64,000 bases of DNA from the NCBI RefSeq assembly GCF_039535115.1, contig NZ_BAAAWO010000001.1, positions 682,001 through 746,000 on the forward strand. The letters run 5' to 3'. The position numbers were made by a program, and so were the translations under genes. Below the pieces are notes generated by a model. The model had not been told where the DNA came from and searched no databases. It was given only the letters and a program-made list of their open reading frames with translations. Below are positions 31,659-43,014 of this stretch, in pieces. Source of the DNA: Paeniglutamicibacter sulfureus. GTDB lineage: Bacteria > Actinomycetota > Actinomycetes > Actinomycetales > Micrococcaceae. The stretch's first letter is position 1. The number at the start of each line of letters is the position of its first letter.

Positions 31659-33356
31659 ATGGGACGCAAAAAGCGCGGCCCCGAACGCAAGTCACACCGT
31701 GGTTGGCTCATTGGCGGGGCATGCGTCGTACTTGCCGGCGGACTGTACACAGGGGCTGCGGCATACGCAGGCTCGCAGATTCCGGCGAACACCACCGTCC
31801 ACGGGGTGAACGTCGGCTCCCTGTCCCCGGAAGCGGCACGCCAGATCCTGGCGGAGAAGCTCACCCCTGCCACCGCGCAGGAAATCCCGGTGCAGGTCAA
31901 CGGCCGTGAGGAGTCCCTCGACCCGGCCGCCGCCGGTCTCTCGATTGATCTCGAGGGCACCGTGGACGAACTCGTCGGCTTCGACTTGAACCCAGCCACC
32001 CTGCTCGAGCGCTTCACCGGCGAGTTGCAGATTGAACCGGCCAGCAACGTCGACGAGGCCAAGCTTCGCGCCGAGCTCGATTCCTTGGCCGCCAAGGTCG
32101 CAACGGAGACCGCCGAAGGCAAGCTGGCTTTCGACGGCGCAAAGCCCGTGCTGACCAAGCCGGTTACCGGTGTGGTGCTGAACGTGGACGATTCCGTGGG
32201 CGTCGTCTCGGAATCCTGGTTCGACCCGGCGGAGCCGCTGGAACTGCCCGCCGCGCTGAGTGAGCCCAAGACCTCTGCCAAGACGCTGGAGACAGCGCTG
32301 GAGGAGACGGCGAAGCCGTTGGTGGCCGGCCCGATCAAGCTCACCGATGGGAAGTCCACCGCCTCGCTGACCCCCGAGCAATTGGGCGATGCCGCCTCGT
32401 TCAAGGTCTCCGGCGACGCCGTGACCATGTCCTTGGACACCGAGAAACTGGTTGCCGCCGCAGCGAAGGGGGCCGACGGATTCAAGTCCACGGCCAAGGA
32501 CGCCAGGATCGTGCTCTCCGGCGGGGCGCCGAAGGTCATCCCGTCCCAGAACGGCACCACCATCGACTCGAAGAACCTGGACCAGCTGGTCCTGGCTGCC
32601 TCCAAGGCCAAGAACCGCACCGCCAAGGTCTCCTTGACCACCACGGTCCCGGAGTTGACCACCGCGGAGGCGAAAAAGCTGGGTGTGAAGGAAGCCATCG
32701 TGAACTTCTCCACGCCGTACCCGGCTGCGGACACCGTGCGCACCAAGAACCTCTATGCCGGTTCCAAGCGGCTTAACGGCGTGCTGGTCATGCCCGGGGA
32801 AACCTTCTCGCTGGAGAAGGCGCTGGGCCCGATCACTACGGCCAATGGCTACTTCGGTTCCGGCGTGGTCGTCAACGGTTTCGCCACCGAGGCCGTGGGC
32901 GGCGGACTCTCGCAGATCTCCACGCAGATGTACAACGCCGGGTTCCTGGCCGGGTACGACGACATTACGCACAAGCCGCACAGCCGCTGGTTTGAACGCT
33001 ACCCGGCCGGACGCGAGGCCACCCTCTGGGAGGGCCAGGTCGACATGGCATGGAAGAACAACACCCCCTACGGCGTGATGATCGAGGCGTGGGTCGGCGG
33101 CGGCAAGGTCAACACGCGACTGTGGAGCACCGATTACTGGAAGGTGGGCAGCAAGTCCTCGGCCAAGTACAACTTGACCAACCCGGGGACCGAGTACAAT
33201 CCTGCCGCCAACTGCAAGCCCGAACGCGGCGGCAAGAAGGGCTTCTCCATCAACGTCACTCGCACGCGCACCGCACCGGACAAGACGCTCCCGGCTGAAA
33301 CCAAGTCCTGGACCTATCAGCCCTGGAACAAGGTCATCTGCGGCAAGAAGCCCTAG
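31659..33356 (+). CDS. VanW-family cell-wall protein with peptidoglycan-binding repeats
   Basis: 565 residues. A short basic N-terminus is followed by one transmembrane/signal-anchor segment (GWLIGGACVVLAGGLYTGAA at ~14-33). Two ~110-residue PG_binding_4-like repeats then precede the VanW domain from ~350 (ETFSLEKALGPITTANGYFG, GGLSQISTQMYNAGFLAGYD, YGVMIEAWVGGGKVNTRLW). The protein is likely anchored facing outward. VanW is frequent in cell walls of Gram-positives; its chemistry is unknown. ATG 31659 is taken because the longer frame upstream of it is not family-like. Confidence 0.88.
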   Translation: MGRKKRGPERKSHRGWLIGGACVVLAGGLYTGAAAYAGSQIPANTTVHGVNVGSLSPEAARQILAEKLTPATAQEIPVQVNGREESLDPAAAGLSIDLEGTVDELVGFDLNPATLLERFTGELQIEPASNVDEAKLRAELDSLAAKVATETAEGKLAFDGAKPVLTKPVTGVVLNVDDSVGVVSESWFDPAEPLELPAALSEPKTSAKTLETALEETAKPLVAGPIKLTDGKSTASLTPEQLGDAASFKVSGDAVTMSLDTEKLVAAAAKGADGFKSTAKDARIVLSGGAPKVIPSQNGTTIDSKNLDQLVLAASKAKNRTAKVSLTTTVPELTTAEAKKLGVKEAIVNFSTPYPAADTVRTKNLYAGSKRLNGVLVMPGETFSLEKALGPITTANGYFGSGVVVNGFATEAVGGGLSQISTQMYNAGFLAGYDDITHKPHSRWFERYPAGREATLWEGQVDMAWKNNTPYGVMIEAWVGGGKVNTRLWSTDYWKVGSKSSAKYNLTNPGTEYNPAANCKPERGGKKGFSINVTRTRTAPDKTLPAETKSWTYQPWNKVICGKKP

Positions 33357-33377
33357 CCCTGGCCCACGGGCATCCAT

Positions 33378-33426
33378 GAAGGCGGCGTTCCCGTCCCCCC
33401 GGCCGGGGGACGGGAACGCCGCCTTC
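33378..33426 (+). terminator. Strong terminator after VanW gene
   Basis: A 22-bp perfect stem, GAAGGCGGCGTTCCCGTCCCC with its complement, 4-5-nt loop, then TTCC. Lies 22 nt past the stop. Confidence 0.8.
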
Positions 33427-33518
33427 TTCCATTCACCGCATCGCTGCGGATTCCCGCTGCCCGCCCGGGACGCCTGGCAGCCGTGTCGGCGGAGCAGCGA
33501 GTCACGTAGTCTGGACGC

Positions 33519-33884
33519 GTGGGCCACATGTGAGCACACCTACTGGCCTCCAACGCCATCGGGTTCATTTCAAGCCTGCAGCGCATGCCGCGGAACCTGT
33601 CCATGCTGAACGAAAAGATCGAGAACGGCAACTTGCAGGTCAACGTCCGTCAGTTCGCCTCCCCCACGGACCGCGGCTTTCTCACCGGGCTTGTCCACGA
33701 GGGCATCATCGCCGGGATATCCATCGCCGCGATCCTCGGAAGCATCTTGCTGATGGTAGCCGAGAGCGGCCCCATGTTGGCGCAGAACCTACGGCTCTAC
33801 CAGTTTTTTGGCTATACCTTGGCGCTCGGCGGGTTCATCTTCGGCCTGCGCTCCCTGGTGCGGATCCTGATCACGCGAAAGTGA
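33519..33884 (+). pseudogene. AarF/UbiB (ABC1-kinase) C-terminal remnant with in-frame TGA
   Basis: The frame from ATG 33585 gives 99 residues resembling only the C-terminal tail of AarF/UbiB-type atypical kinases: QRMPRNLSMLNEKIENG, VRQFASPTDRGFLTGLVHE, then two membrane helices. The kinase core is missing. The same frame extends upstream through AHLLASNAIGFISS to a TGA at 33531-33533. Before that are GTG-GGC-CAC-ATG at 33519-33530, placed 6 nt after a TAGTCT -10 box (33507-33512) as in leaderless genes. So a leaderless start is followed at codon 5 by a stop. Either the gene is decayed or translation begins at 33585. The product could still be a small membrane protein. Confidence 0.5.
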
Positions 33885-33949
33885 CTCGTCGCGGACCCGC
33901 GGCACGCGAATTCCCTCCGGTCGCCTGAAACGCTTTCTGGCGGAAAGCA

Positions 33950-34003
33950 GGAAAACCGGGCATTTCCGCCTTCGCAGGGGAAGGTGGAAATGCACGGTTT
34001 TCC
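33950..34003. terminator. Bidirectional imperfect hairpin
   Basis: GGAAAACCG and CGGTTTTCC arms enclose GCATTTCC-GCCTTC / GAAGG-TGGAAATGC, an imperfect ~22-bp stem between convergent genes. Confidence 0.65.
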
Positions 34004-34037
34004 CATAGGCGCCCGAGCGAGATGCCGGACGGCAGGA

Positions 34038-34784
34038 CTACTTCTTGAGGAAGTCGCCGGCCCCGCCCACGTACTCAGTGTGGCCGGTGGGAACATCGGC
34101 GGTGACCATGGCGGCCACCTCGGCGCCGAACTCCTCGACGGAGTAGAGCTTGCCGGCGGCGGCGCGGCGGGCCTCGATGGCGCCCGGCTCCGCACGGTCC
34201 AGCAGCGTCGCGGTGATGGTGCCCTCGATCATGTCGCCGGAGACGACCACAAAGCTGATGCCCTTGGCCTCAAGCGCCGGGATGAACTCGCGCAGGGCCA
34301 GCTCGCCGGCGCGCTTGGAGCGGGCCACCGGCTCGTAGGCGTCCATGGTCTCGACCTGGTCGATGAAGTGCGCCTGGTGGCTGGTGACGAAGACGACGCG
34401 GGAGCCCGGGGCCATCTTCGCGGTGGCCGCCTCGAGCATTGCTACCTGGGCATCGCGGTTCAGGCGCAGTGCGTAGTCCTCACCGAGGCCCGATTCCATG
34501 CCGCCGGAGGCGTTGAGCACCAGCACGTCGAGCGAGCCGAAGTTCTCGATCGCGGCATCCACCAGCGCGGCCGGTCCCTCGGGGGTGGTCAGGTCGGAGC
34601 CCACGGCCACGGCGCGGCCGCCGGCCTCGACGATACCGGCAACGATCTTGTTGGCACGCGGCGCCTTCTGGCGGTAGTTGATGACCACGCCGGCACCCTG
34701 TGCGGCGAGGATCTTGGCTACTTCGGCACCAATGCCGCGGGAGGATCCGGTGACGATGGCGCCCTTGGCTGAAAGATCGTTCAA
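34038..34784 (-). CDS. SDR-family oxidoreductase (atypical active site)
   Basis: 248 residues. Nucleotide site TGSSRGIGAEVAKIL at ~11-25 and NASGG at ~89 are present. The YxxxK region reads VARSK within DAYEPVARSKRAGE, so the residue four before the Lys is Val, with a Tyr three residues further N-terminal. Catalysis may use that Tyr or be altered. A TTG start at 34784 is chosen: AGGAG lies 7 nt upstream on the minus strand (TTTAGGAGCAGCATTG), better than any ATG or GTG further out. Substrate unknown. Confidence 0.82.
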   Translation of the reverse strand: MNDLSAKGAIVTGSSRGIGAEVAKILAAQGAGVVINYRQKAPRANKIVAGIVEAGGRAVAVGSDLTTPEGPAALVDAAIENFGSLDVLVLNASGGMESGLGEDYALRLNRDAQVAMLEAATAKMAPGSRVVFVTSHQAHFIDQVETMDAYEPVARSKRAGELALREFIPALEAKGISFVVVSGDMIEGTITATLLDRAEPGAIEARRAAAGKLYSVEEFGAEVAAMVTADVPTGHTEYVGGAGDFLKK

Positions 34785-35181
34785 TGCTGCTCCTAAAGTG
34801 GTGGCCGGGCCTGGCGCTGCGGCGCGCACTGGATTCGGCACTTTTATGGTGTTGGTGGTGAAAGTCTTTGGGTGGAACACACAACACGTGCGCTCCGCCT
34901 TCTCAATCCTGCCAGTCCACACGGGTGTGCACTGTTGTAGGAATCCTCCAAACAAGTTTAGTCCAGGGGGCCCCTTGGCCAGGTGCGGGGCACGCGGTGG
35001 TGGGCGCCCAACGATATGCCTTCCGGTGGCCTATGCCGCCACCTGCGCGGACGCCGCGAGTGAGTTTGCCTGGGGCCATCGCCCCGACCGCGCCACGGAG
35101 CAGTTGCAGGAAGTGTCCACGCTGCTGTCCCCGGCACGGGGGCGCACCCCCCCCTTGGGATGCTCTCCCCCGTGGAAACGA
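34785..35181. other. Intergenic region (397 nt) between SDR and YqeY genes
   Basis: No supported gene. Open frames here lack ribosome binding sites and family similarity. Only the TTG-start SDR ribosome binding site at 34791-34795 is clear. Confidence 0.4.
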
Positions 35182-35646
35182 TTAGGCCAGTTCCGCGCGA
35201 ACCATGTTGCTTAGTGCCTTGCCGTCGAAGCGGCCAGCGACCTTTTCGGTGACCTGCTTCATGACGGTGCCCATCTGGCGCATGCCAAGCTCGGTTCCAC
35301 CTGCGCGCAATTCGGCGACGACGTCGGCGACGATCGCCTTGGCTTCGTCCTCGGTCAGTGCCGCCGGAAGGTAGCCTTCGATGACGGCGGCTTCCTGCTC
35401 TTCGGCCGCGGCGCGATCCAGCTGGCCGGCCTCGGTGTAGGTCATGGCAGTTTCGCGCCGACGCGCCGCTTCCTTCTGGAGCAAGGAAATCACCGCAGCG
35501 TCGTCGAGTTCGAGCGGGGTCTTACCGCCCTTTTCGCGGGTGTTGATCTCACCCAGGAGGTTGCGCACGGTGGTGAGTTCCACCTTGTTCCCGGCCTTGA
35601 GGTGCGCGGTCATGTCCGCGCGGAGGCGGTCCTTGAGGCTTTCCAT
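35182..35646 (-). CDS. GatB/YqeY domain protein
   Basis: 154 residues starting MESLKDRLRADMTAHLKAGNKVELTTVRNLLGEIN, then a YqeY helical core and IEGYLPAALTEDEAKAIV, and ending AGRFDGKALSNMVRAEL, the family tail shared with the GatB C-terminus. Stand-alone YqeY proteins may interact with tRNA-dependent amidation or stress factors; no enzyme activity is known. ATG 35646 has GGAAGAAGAAG ahead. Confidence 0.92.
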   Translation of the reverse strand: MESLKDRLRADMTAHLKAGNKVELTTVRNLLGEINTREKGGKTPLELDDAAVISLLQKEAARRRETAMTYTEAGQLDRAAAEEQEAAVIEGYLPAALTEDEAKAIVADVVAELRAGGTELGMRQMGTVMKQVTEKVAGRFDGKALSNMVRAELA

Positions 35647-36103
35647 GATGGCTTCTTCTTCCCGTCGTAGCCCGGCTCGTACGCTGTGCGGCTGCACCCG
35701 TACGTTTGCCGGTGTCACCCCCAGTTTATGGCGTGGAACCGGAGCACGTCGCATCGGTTGGACGGCGCGTTGGGGAAAGCAGCGTCAGCGCTCCGCGTTT
35801 CCGATGCATTGACAGGTCCCCCTGCCGTGGGCTGTTTCCCGAATCACGATGGAAGACCCCGTCTTCAATGAAGGTAGTGGTGGCGAGCTTCGTGCATGAC
35901 GCACCCAGCTAGGAGATTGACTAACTCAAAAATTTACCTAGATAAATAAAATTGGCCGTTTTTCAACAACCATCGACCAGGAAATGGAAGCTGGTCAGAG
36001 CCGCACGATCCTGCTGCGTTTCAAAGGGTGTTCTGCCTCGGCATCGGGATTCCGCTGCCCTCGCTGATACTCCCCCGTCAAGGGGCACCAAACACGCTGA
36101 CCC
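35647..36103. other. Intergenic region with AT-rich patch and orphan promoter
   Basis: About 460 nt without a supported gene. An AT-rich patch (35913-35960) stands out from the GC-rich surroundings and carries a good plus-strand promoter: TTGACT (35917-35922), 16-nt spacer, TAGATA (35939-35944). Nothing convincing is encoded downstream before the convergent fabG; the weak TTG frame at 35952 lacks a ribosome binding site. A small RNA ending near the 36104-36144 hairpin is possible. Confidence 0.4.
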
Positions 36104-36144
36104 GCTCATGCGGTCAGCACAGAATGTGTGGCGACCGCATGAGC
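36104..36144 (-). terminator. Terminator of fabG
   Basis: 12-bp perfect stem GCTCATGCGGTC/GACCGCATGAGC with an inner CACA/TGTG stem; on the minus strand GGGTCAGCGTGTTT follows. 44 nt past the fabG stop. Confidence 0.65.
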
Positions 36145-36187
36145 CCTCCCCCCTCACCGGAGCGGGGAAGGGTCATGCTGGATGATG

Positions 36188-37180
<993 letters not shown>

Positions 37181-37202
37181 TTAACGGATCGACGGAAGAA
37201 CC

Positions 37203-37844
37203 ATGAGCGAGCCACATCACAACCACCACCATGACCAGGGCCAACCGGTCCATCGGATCACCGAGGCGCAAGAGTCCCACACCGTGGAACAGCACTCCCG
37301 CGTGCTCAAATACACGATCTCGATGTCCGTGCGCCTGGCCTGCTTCATTGCTGCCTTCTTCGTGCACGGGTGGCTGCAGTGGACCTTCCTCGCCGCCGCC
37401 ATCGTCTTGCCCTACGTCGCCGTCGTCATCGCCAACGGCGGTGCGGACGTGACCAAGCGCCAGCCGGCAGCGGAATACTTCGCGGGCGATGACCCGCACC
37501 AGCTTGGGTCCGGCACCGCGGCACCGGAAACCGGGAACGACCAGACCCATCCAACGCCCTTCGGCGAACCCACCACGGAAGCGGCCCCTGCCCGCCCCTG
37601 GACTGCAGGTGAAAGCTACGAATTCGACGAGTTCGGCGAAACCGTTACAGAGCGCGCCGCCACGGAGGATGCTTCCGGAAGCGCGCAGCCTGATGGCCCG
37701 GACGCCTACTGGGCGGCTGTCGACGCTCCCTACCCGCAGGAAGCGCCCACCACCATCGACGGGAGCTTTGTGGAAGATGCGGAACAGCCCACCGAACCGG
37801 GCCAGCCCGCGGCCGGCCGACACCGGCACGGGGGCACTGCATGA
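37203..37844 (+). CDS. DUF3099 membrane protein
   Basis: 213 residues. His-rich N-terminus (HHNHHHDQGQ), DUF3099 signature HRITEAQESHTVEQHSRVLKYTISM, two membrane segments at ~41-58 and 60-76, then a long acidic, Pro/Ala-rich, probably disordered tail. A GGAAGAA ribosome binding site precedes the ATG. DUF3099 is restricted to actinobacteria and of unknown function. The stop overlaps the next gene by 4 bp. Confidence 0.85.
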   Translation: MSEPHHNHHHDQGQPVHRITEAQESHTVEQHSRVLKYTISMSVRLACFIAAFFVHGWLQWTFLAAAIVLPYVAVVIANGGADVTKRQPAAEYFAGDDPHQLGSGTAAPETGNDQTHPTPFGEPTTEAAPARPWTAGESYEFDEFGETVTERAATEDASGSAQPDGPDAYWAAVDAPYPQEAPTTIDGSFVEDAEQPTEPGQPAAGRHRHGGTA

Positions 37845-38110
37845 GCATCTTTGATTCACTCGGAGGCGCCAGCCTGCCCCAGGGCCCCACCGGGCCCCCG
37901 AAATGTTCGCGCAAAGGCTGCCGTGCCGACGCCACCGTTGCATTGCTGTGGAACAACCCGAAGATCCACACTCCGGAACGACGGAAAACCTGGTTGGCCT
38001 GTGCCGATCATGCCGACTGGCTCGAAAACTACCTCACCGAGCGCCTGCTCTTCAAGCAGCGCCTGCCGCTCGAAGACGCCGCACCCGGCTCGAGCACCCA
38101 AGGAGAATGA
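37841..38110 (+). CDS. Conserved hypothetical protein, possible zinc site
   Basis: 89 residues. CSRKGCRADATVALLWNNP and LACADHADWLENYL provide Cys/His pairs (C-x4-C, C-x2-H) that could bind zinc. The ATG lies in the DUF3099 TGA overlap (ATGA) and the stop is 6 nt before SURF1, so the three genes form one operon. Similar small proteins precede SURF1 in related actinobacteria, to my knowledge without an assigned role. Confidence 0.75.
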   Translation: MSIFDSLGGASLPQGPTGPPKCSRKGCRADATVALLWNNPKIHTPERRKTWLACADHADWLENYLTERLLFKQRLPLEDAAPGSSTQGE

Positions 38111-38116
38111 AGAAGC

Positions 38117-39049
38117 GTGTATCGATTCCTGGCAAGCACCCGCTGGATTGGCTGGCTGCTGCTCGTGTGCCTGTTCGCCACCACCTTCACGTTCCTGGGC
38201 AAATGGCAGATGGACCGCCGTGAAGGCGCCCTGACCGAGATCTCCCATGTGAAGCTGAACTACGACGCCGAGCCGATCCCGTTTGCCCAGGCCCAGGGTC
38301 TCTTCGAGGAACTACCCAGCGACGGCAAATGGACGCCCGTCGCCCTGCGCGGCAGCTATCTGGCCGATGACCAGGTGGTGGTGCGCAACCGCATCTCCGG
38401 CTCCCGCCCCGGCTACGAGGTGTTGGTCCCCTTCCGCACCCTGGAGGGAACCACCGTGATCGTTGACCGCGGTTTCCTGCCCATCGGCAATGACAACTCC
38501 GGGCGCCCGGACGCCATCCCCGCGCCGCCGGCGGGAACCGTGGATGTCCAGGTCCGGCTCAAGACCGGCGAGCCGACGCTGGACCGCGGGGCACCCGAGG
38601 GGCAGCTGGCCTCGGTGGACCTGGCCACCTACGAGCGGCAACTGGGATACCCCGTGGCCACCGGCAGCTATGGGCTGATGTATCTGGAGGACCCGGCTCC
38701 GGCCGCGGCACCCACCCAGCTGCAGCGCCCCGAGGAAGACGAGGGACCGCACCTGTCCTATTCCTTCCAGTGGTTCGCCTTCGGCGTGCTGGTGTTCATC
38801 GGCTTCGGCTATGCGGCCAAGCAGCAGGCCAGGATCAACCGCGAGGACCGCGAGGAGCGGGCGGCGGCTGCGCTGCGCGGCGAGGAACCGGTGCTGCACC
38901 AGGCGCACCGGCTGCGCAGAAAGCCCAAGAAGCTTGTCCGCCGCGACGGCAGCCCCACCGACGAGGCCACCGAGGATGCCTACCTCGATGAGCTGGAACG
39001 CAAGGCCGCCGCCGCACGGGACGCCGGGGTGGCCGGTCCCCACTCCTAG
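38117..39049 (+). CDS. SURF1-family cytochrome oxidase assembly protein
   Basis: 310 residues: short N-terminus, membrane segment ~9-28 (WIGWLLLVCLFATTFTFLGK), SURF1 motif LGKWQMDRR, outward beta domain, second membrane helix at ~215-232 (FGVLVFIGFGYAAKQQ), and a charged C-terminal tail. SURF1 aids haem a insertion in aa3 oxidase. The GTG start (38117) has AGGAG at 38101-38105. The tail beyond the second helix (about 75 residues) is long for the family. In operon with DUF3099 and the 89-residue protein. Confidence 0.9.
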   Translation: MYRFLASTRWIGWLLLVCLFATTFTFLGKWQMDRREGALTEISHVKLNYDAEPIPFAQAQGLFEELPSDGKWTPVALRGSYLADDQVVVRNRISGSRPGYEVLVPFRTLEGTTVIVDRGFLPIGNDNSGRPDAIPAPPAGTVDVQVRLKTGEPTLDRGAPEGQLASVDLATYERQLGYPVATGSYGLMYLEDPAPAAAPTQLQRPEEDEGPHLSYSFQWFAFGVLVFIGFGYAAKQQARINREDREERAAAALRGEEPVLHQAHRLRRKPKKLVRRDGSPTDEATEDAYLDELERKAAAARDAGVAGPHS

Positions 39050-39065
39050 CCCCACGCCGCCGGCC

Positions 39066-39533
39066 CTACGTGCTGGAAGGCGTCGTTCCCGGGACGAAGG
39101 CCTCTGCCAACGCTGCCCATTGGATGAACACCGATTCGTCATCCACCGTGGCACCCAGGGACCCATAGGTCGCCAGGGCAGCGACATTCCCCCTTTCGGT
39201 CCCGGTCCACATACCCGTGCAACCAAGCGCCAAGGCTTCAAGTGCCAGTGCGCGCAACAGTGCGGCGGCGATCCCACGGCGCCTGTGGCTCTCCGCGACG
39301 CCCAGCTCGTAGACGAACATTTCCGGTTGCTTGTCGGGATGGCGCATGACGACGCCGGAAACGAAGCCGACGGCGGTTCCGTCGGCGGTTCTTGCCAGCA
39401 GCAACCGGTGACCCGGCATGGCCAGGAAATCCCTGGCCCCGTGCTCGCTGACCGGGAAATCGAACAGGTCGGAGGCCGCGACCAGCTCGGAAGGGTCCGT
39501 AGCGGGTCCGATAGTCCAGTCGGTGGGGTCCAT
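39066..39533 (-). CDS. GNAT-family N-acetyltransferase
   Basis: 155 residues with the acetyl-CoA motif VYELGVAESHRRRGIAAALLRALALEA (R/Q-x-x-G-x-A) at ~74-100. N-terminal residues DFLAMPGHRLLLARTADGTAVGFVSGVVMRHPD resemble AAC(3)-I-like aminoglycoside acetyltransferases, but the family is broad and no resistance claim is made. ATG 39533 is the only start giving a GNAT beginning. Convergent with SURF1. Confidence 0.85.
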   Translation of the reverse strand: MDPTDWTIGPATDPSELVAASDLFDFPVSEHGARDFLAMPGHRLLLARTADGTAVGFVSGVVMRHPDKQPEMFVYELGVAESHRRRGIAAALLRALALEALALGCTGMWTGTERGNVAALATYGSLGATVDDESVFIQWAALAEAFVPGTTPSST

Positions 39534-39699
39534 GGTTCCGTCCCGTGGCGTGCAGGGGGGTGGCAGCAGACCCGCCCGGTGGAGCGGGTCCGCTACACCG
39601 AAGCTAGCCCCTGCCCGGCTCCGCGCGCAAGGTGGGGCGGGATCGATGCGCTTCGGGCACTGTCGGCGGCATCGCTCCCCCGGCCGCGGACATGAAAAA

Positions 39700-39746
39700 G
39701 CCCGCCCTCCCGATGACTGCCATTGGCAGGGACGGGAAAGGCGGGC
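39700..39746 (-). terminator. Terminator after ABC-F gene
   Basis: GCCCGCC/GGCGGGC outer stem with an imperfect inner stem. On the minus strand it ends GGCGGGCTTTTTC. Confidence 0.75.
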
Positions 39747-39756
39747 CGAATCCTGA

Positions 39757-41358
<1,602 letters not shown>

Positions 41359-41544
41359 AGTGAGACCTTTCGGTAAAGTTTTGGGGCCCTGCTGGGCAAC
41401 CTACCCAGTCTACGCGGGTGACAAGCCCTTTGGTGTGATGATGCGTTCAATCTCACGCCGGCTCCACACCGGGGGCCCGCATCCGACGCAGTTGAGCCCC
41501 CGCGACGGCACACGATGTGCGGTGCCGCCGGGGATCTGAGATGC

Positions 41545-42810
41545 TCAGGGCTTGGCGTTGCCCTTGGCAGGTTGCTGGTCTGCCTTGGCGCCACCGGACC
41601 TGGGCACAGCCTTGGAATCTGGCTTCGAATCGGCTGTCGCCTCGGCCTGGGATTCGTCCAACGCCGCTCGCGCCGCCGATGCAGGCAATCCGGCGGCGGG
41701 CGCCGGCACGGGAGTGTTCTGGGCCTGCTTGATCCGGTACGCGTCCATCTGCACCAGGCGGCGGCGCAGTGAATCGGCCCGGTGCGCATCCCCTCCACTG
41801 GTGGCATCGATGTGGGTGGTTCCGAAGTGCCACAGCAGTACGTCGTCCAACAGGCGGTCGGGGCCCGGGGAGTAGCGGTGGTCAAGGGCCGCACGCACCG
41901 AGGTGATCACGTTGGGTTGGAGCAGCGCGGCAAATTCGCGGGTGCGGGCGAGTCCGTGGGCGGCGAGCAGTTCCGCGGCCCACCCCCAGTCGTCATCGGA
42001 CTTCCTGTCCACGTGCGGCAGCAGCGTCTGCCAGATGAACTGGATGCGCGCCGCTCCCAGCGGCACTGCTCCCTCGCCCTCGGCATCCCAGAAGCCGGTG
42101 ACGGTCTCGAAGCGTTCGTGCAACTCGGAGAACTGGTCTTCCACCGCCTCGAGCATCGCGGCGGTGGCGGTGAACTGCCGGTCAATGTGCGGGCTCCAGG
42201 CGCGCGGCTCGGCGTTCTTGAAGCGGATGTCGTGCTCGATCTCGCTCCACGCGTGGGAAAGGATCGTGCGGATCTGCACCTCGAAGACGAAGTTTCCGGT
42301 GATCTTGGTGTCCCCGCCGAGCCTCGCCTGGAAGTCGCGCACGACCTCCTCTCCGCGGGTCTTGAGGATCAGGTGGCGGGAAGAATAGCCGTAGGTTCCC
42401 GATTCCACCGAGCCGATGTCCTTCTCCCGGTCGGAGCGGCAGTCGAAGTCGGAGCGGCGGCGCTTGATCAGGTTCGCCGCTTCGCGGATCTCATGCGGCA
42501 GCTTCACGATCACCCGCACTCCCACCAGGTCGTGGATCTCGCGCAGCGGGCTGGGGAACTCCAGCGCGGGAGTTTCCCCCTCCTCCCCCACCAACATGCG
42601 GGAGGCCTTGTCACGGAAGGACTCGACAGTCTTGACCCGGCTAACGACGAACAACGGGGTGTTCTCGGTTTCGTCAAAGAGGGACTCGATGCGGGTGCGC
42701 ATGGCCTCGGCGACATGTTCCAGCATCGGGCGGGCAGCGGCATACCGTTCAACGCTGCCCCTAACCTGGTCGCGCAACGAATCATCAAGGGTTTCCCAGG
42801 GGGTGCCCAC
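41545..42810 (-). CDS. RelA/SpoT-domain small alarmone synthetase
   Basis: 421 residues. The synthetase domain at ~50-240 carries RVKTVESFRDKASRM, IHDLVGVRVIVKL, YGYSSRHLIL and FEVQIRTILSHAWSEIEHD, the (p)ppGpp synthetase core. There is no HD hydrolase, TGS or ACT domain, so it is a small alarmone synthetase producing (p)ppGpp. The C-terminal ~170 residues include a helical region and an Ala/Pro/Asp-rich, probably disordered end. GTG 42810 has a perfect AGGAGG 5 nt upstream. Downstream of DUF2637 on the same strand with a terminator between. Confidence 0.88.
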   Translation of the reverse strand: MGTPWETLDDSLRDQVRGSVERYAAARPMLEHVAEAMRTRIESLFDETENTPLFVVSRVKTVESFRDKASRMLVGEEGETPALEFPSPLREIHDLVGVRVIVKLPHEIREAANLIKRRRSDFDCRSDREKDIGSVESGTYGYSSRHLILKTRGEEVVRDFQARLGGDTKITGNFVFEVQIRTILSHAWSEIEHDIRFKNAEPRAWSPHIDRQFTATAAMLEAVEDQFSELHERFETVTGFWDAEGEGAVPLGAARIQFIWQTLLPHVDRKSDDDWGWAAELLAAHGLARTREFAALLQPNVITSVRAALDHRYSPGPDRLLDDVLLWHFGTTHIDATSGGDAHRADSLRRRLVQMDAYRIKQAQNTPVPAPAAGLPASAARAALDESQAEATADSKPDSKAVPRSGGAKADQQPAKGNAKP

Positions 42811-42937
42811 ACGTGCCTCCTACAAAAACGGCTGGTCGGGGGTGCTCACGGATCAGCTTATCAACTGCCACTTCCCGTCATTTGTGGCGGCGCGGCAGCG
42901 GTCCCAAAGTTTGTCCCTCTTGCGGGAGGGCATGGAA

Positions 42938-42994
42938 AAGCCCGCGGCCCGTTGAGGCGGGGGACAAATCCCTGGAACAACGGTCCGCGGGCTT
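42938..42994 (-). terminator. Terminator after DUF2637 gene
   Basis: AAGCCCGCGGCCCGTTG and CAACGGTCCGCGGGCTT form a ~16-bp stem; on the minus strand followed by TTCC. Confidence 0.7.
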
Positions 42995-43014
42995 CAGCGG
43001 GTGGGCGCAGGTGC

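Noticed and set aside
34678..35214. 178-residue plus-strand frame
   Set aside because: Antisense to the TTG-start SDR and the end of the YqeY gene; no start signal.
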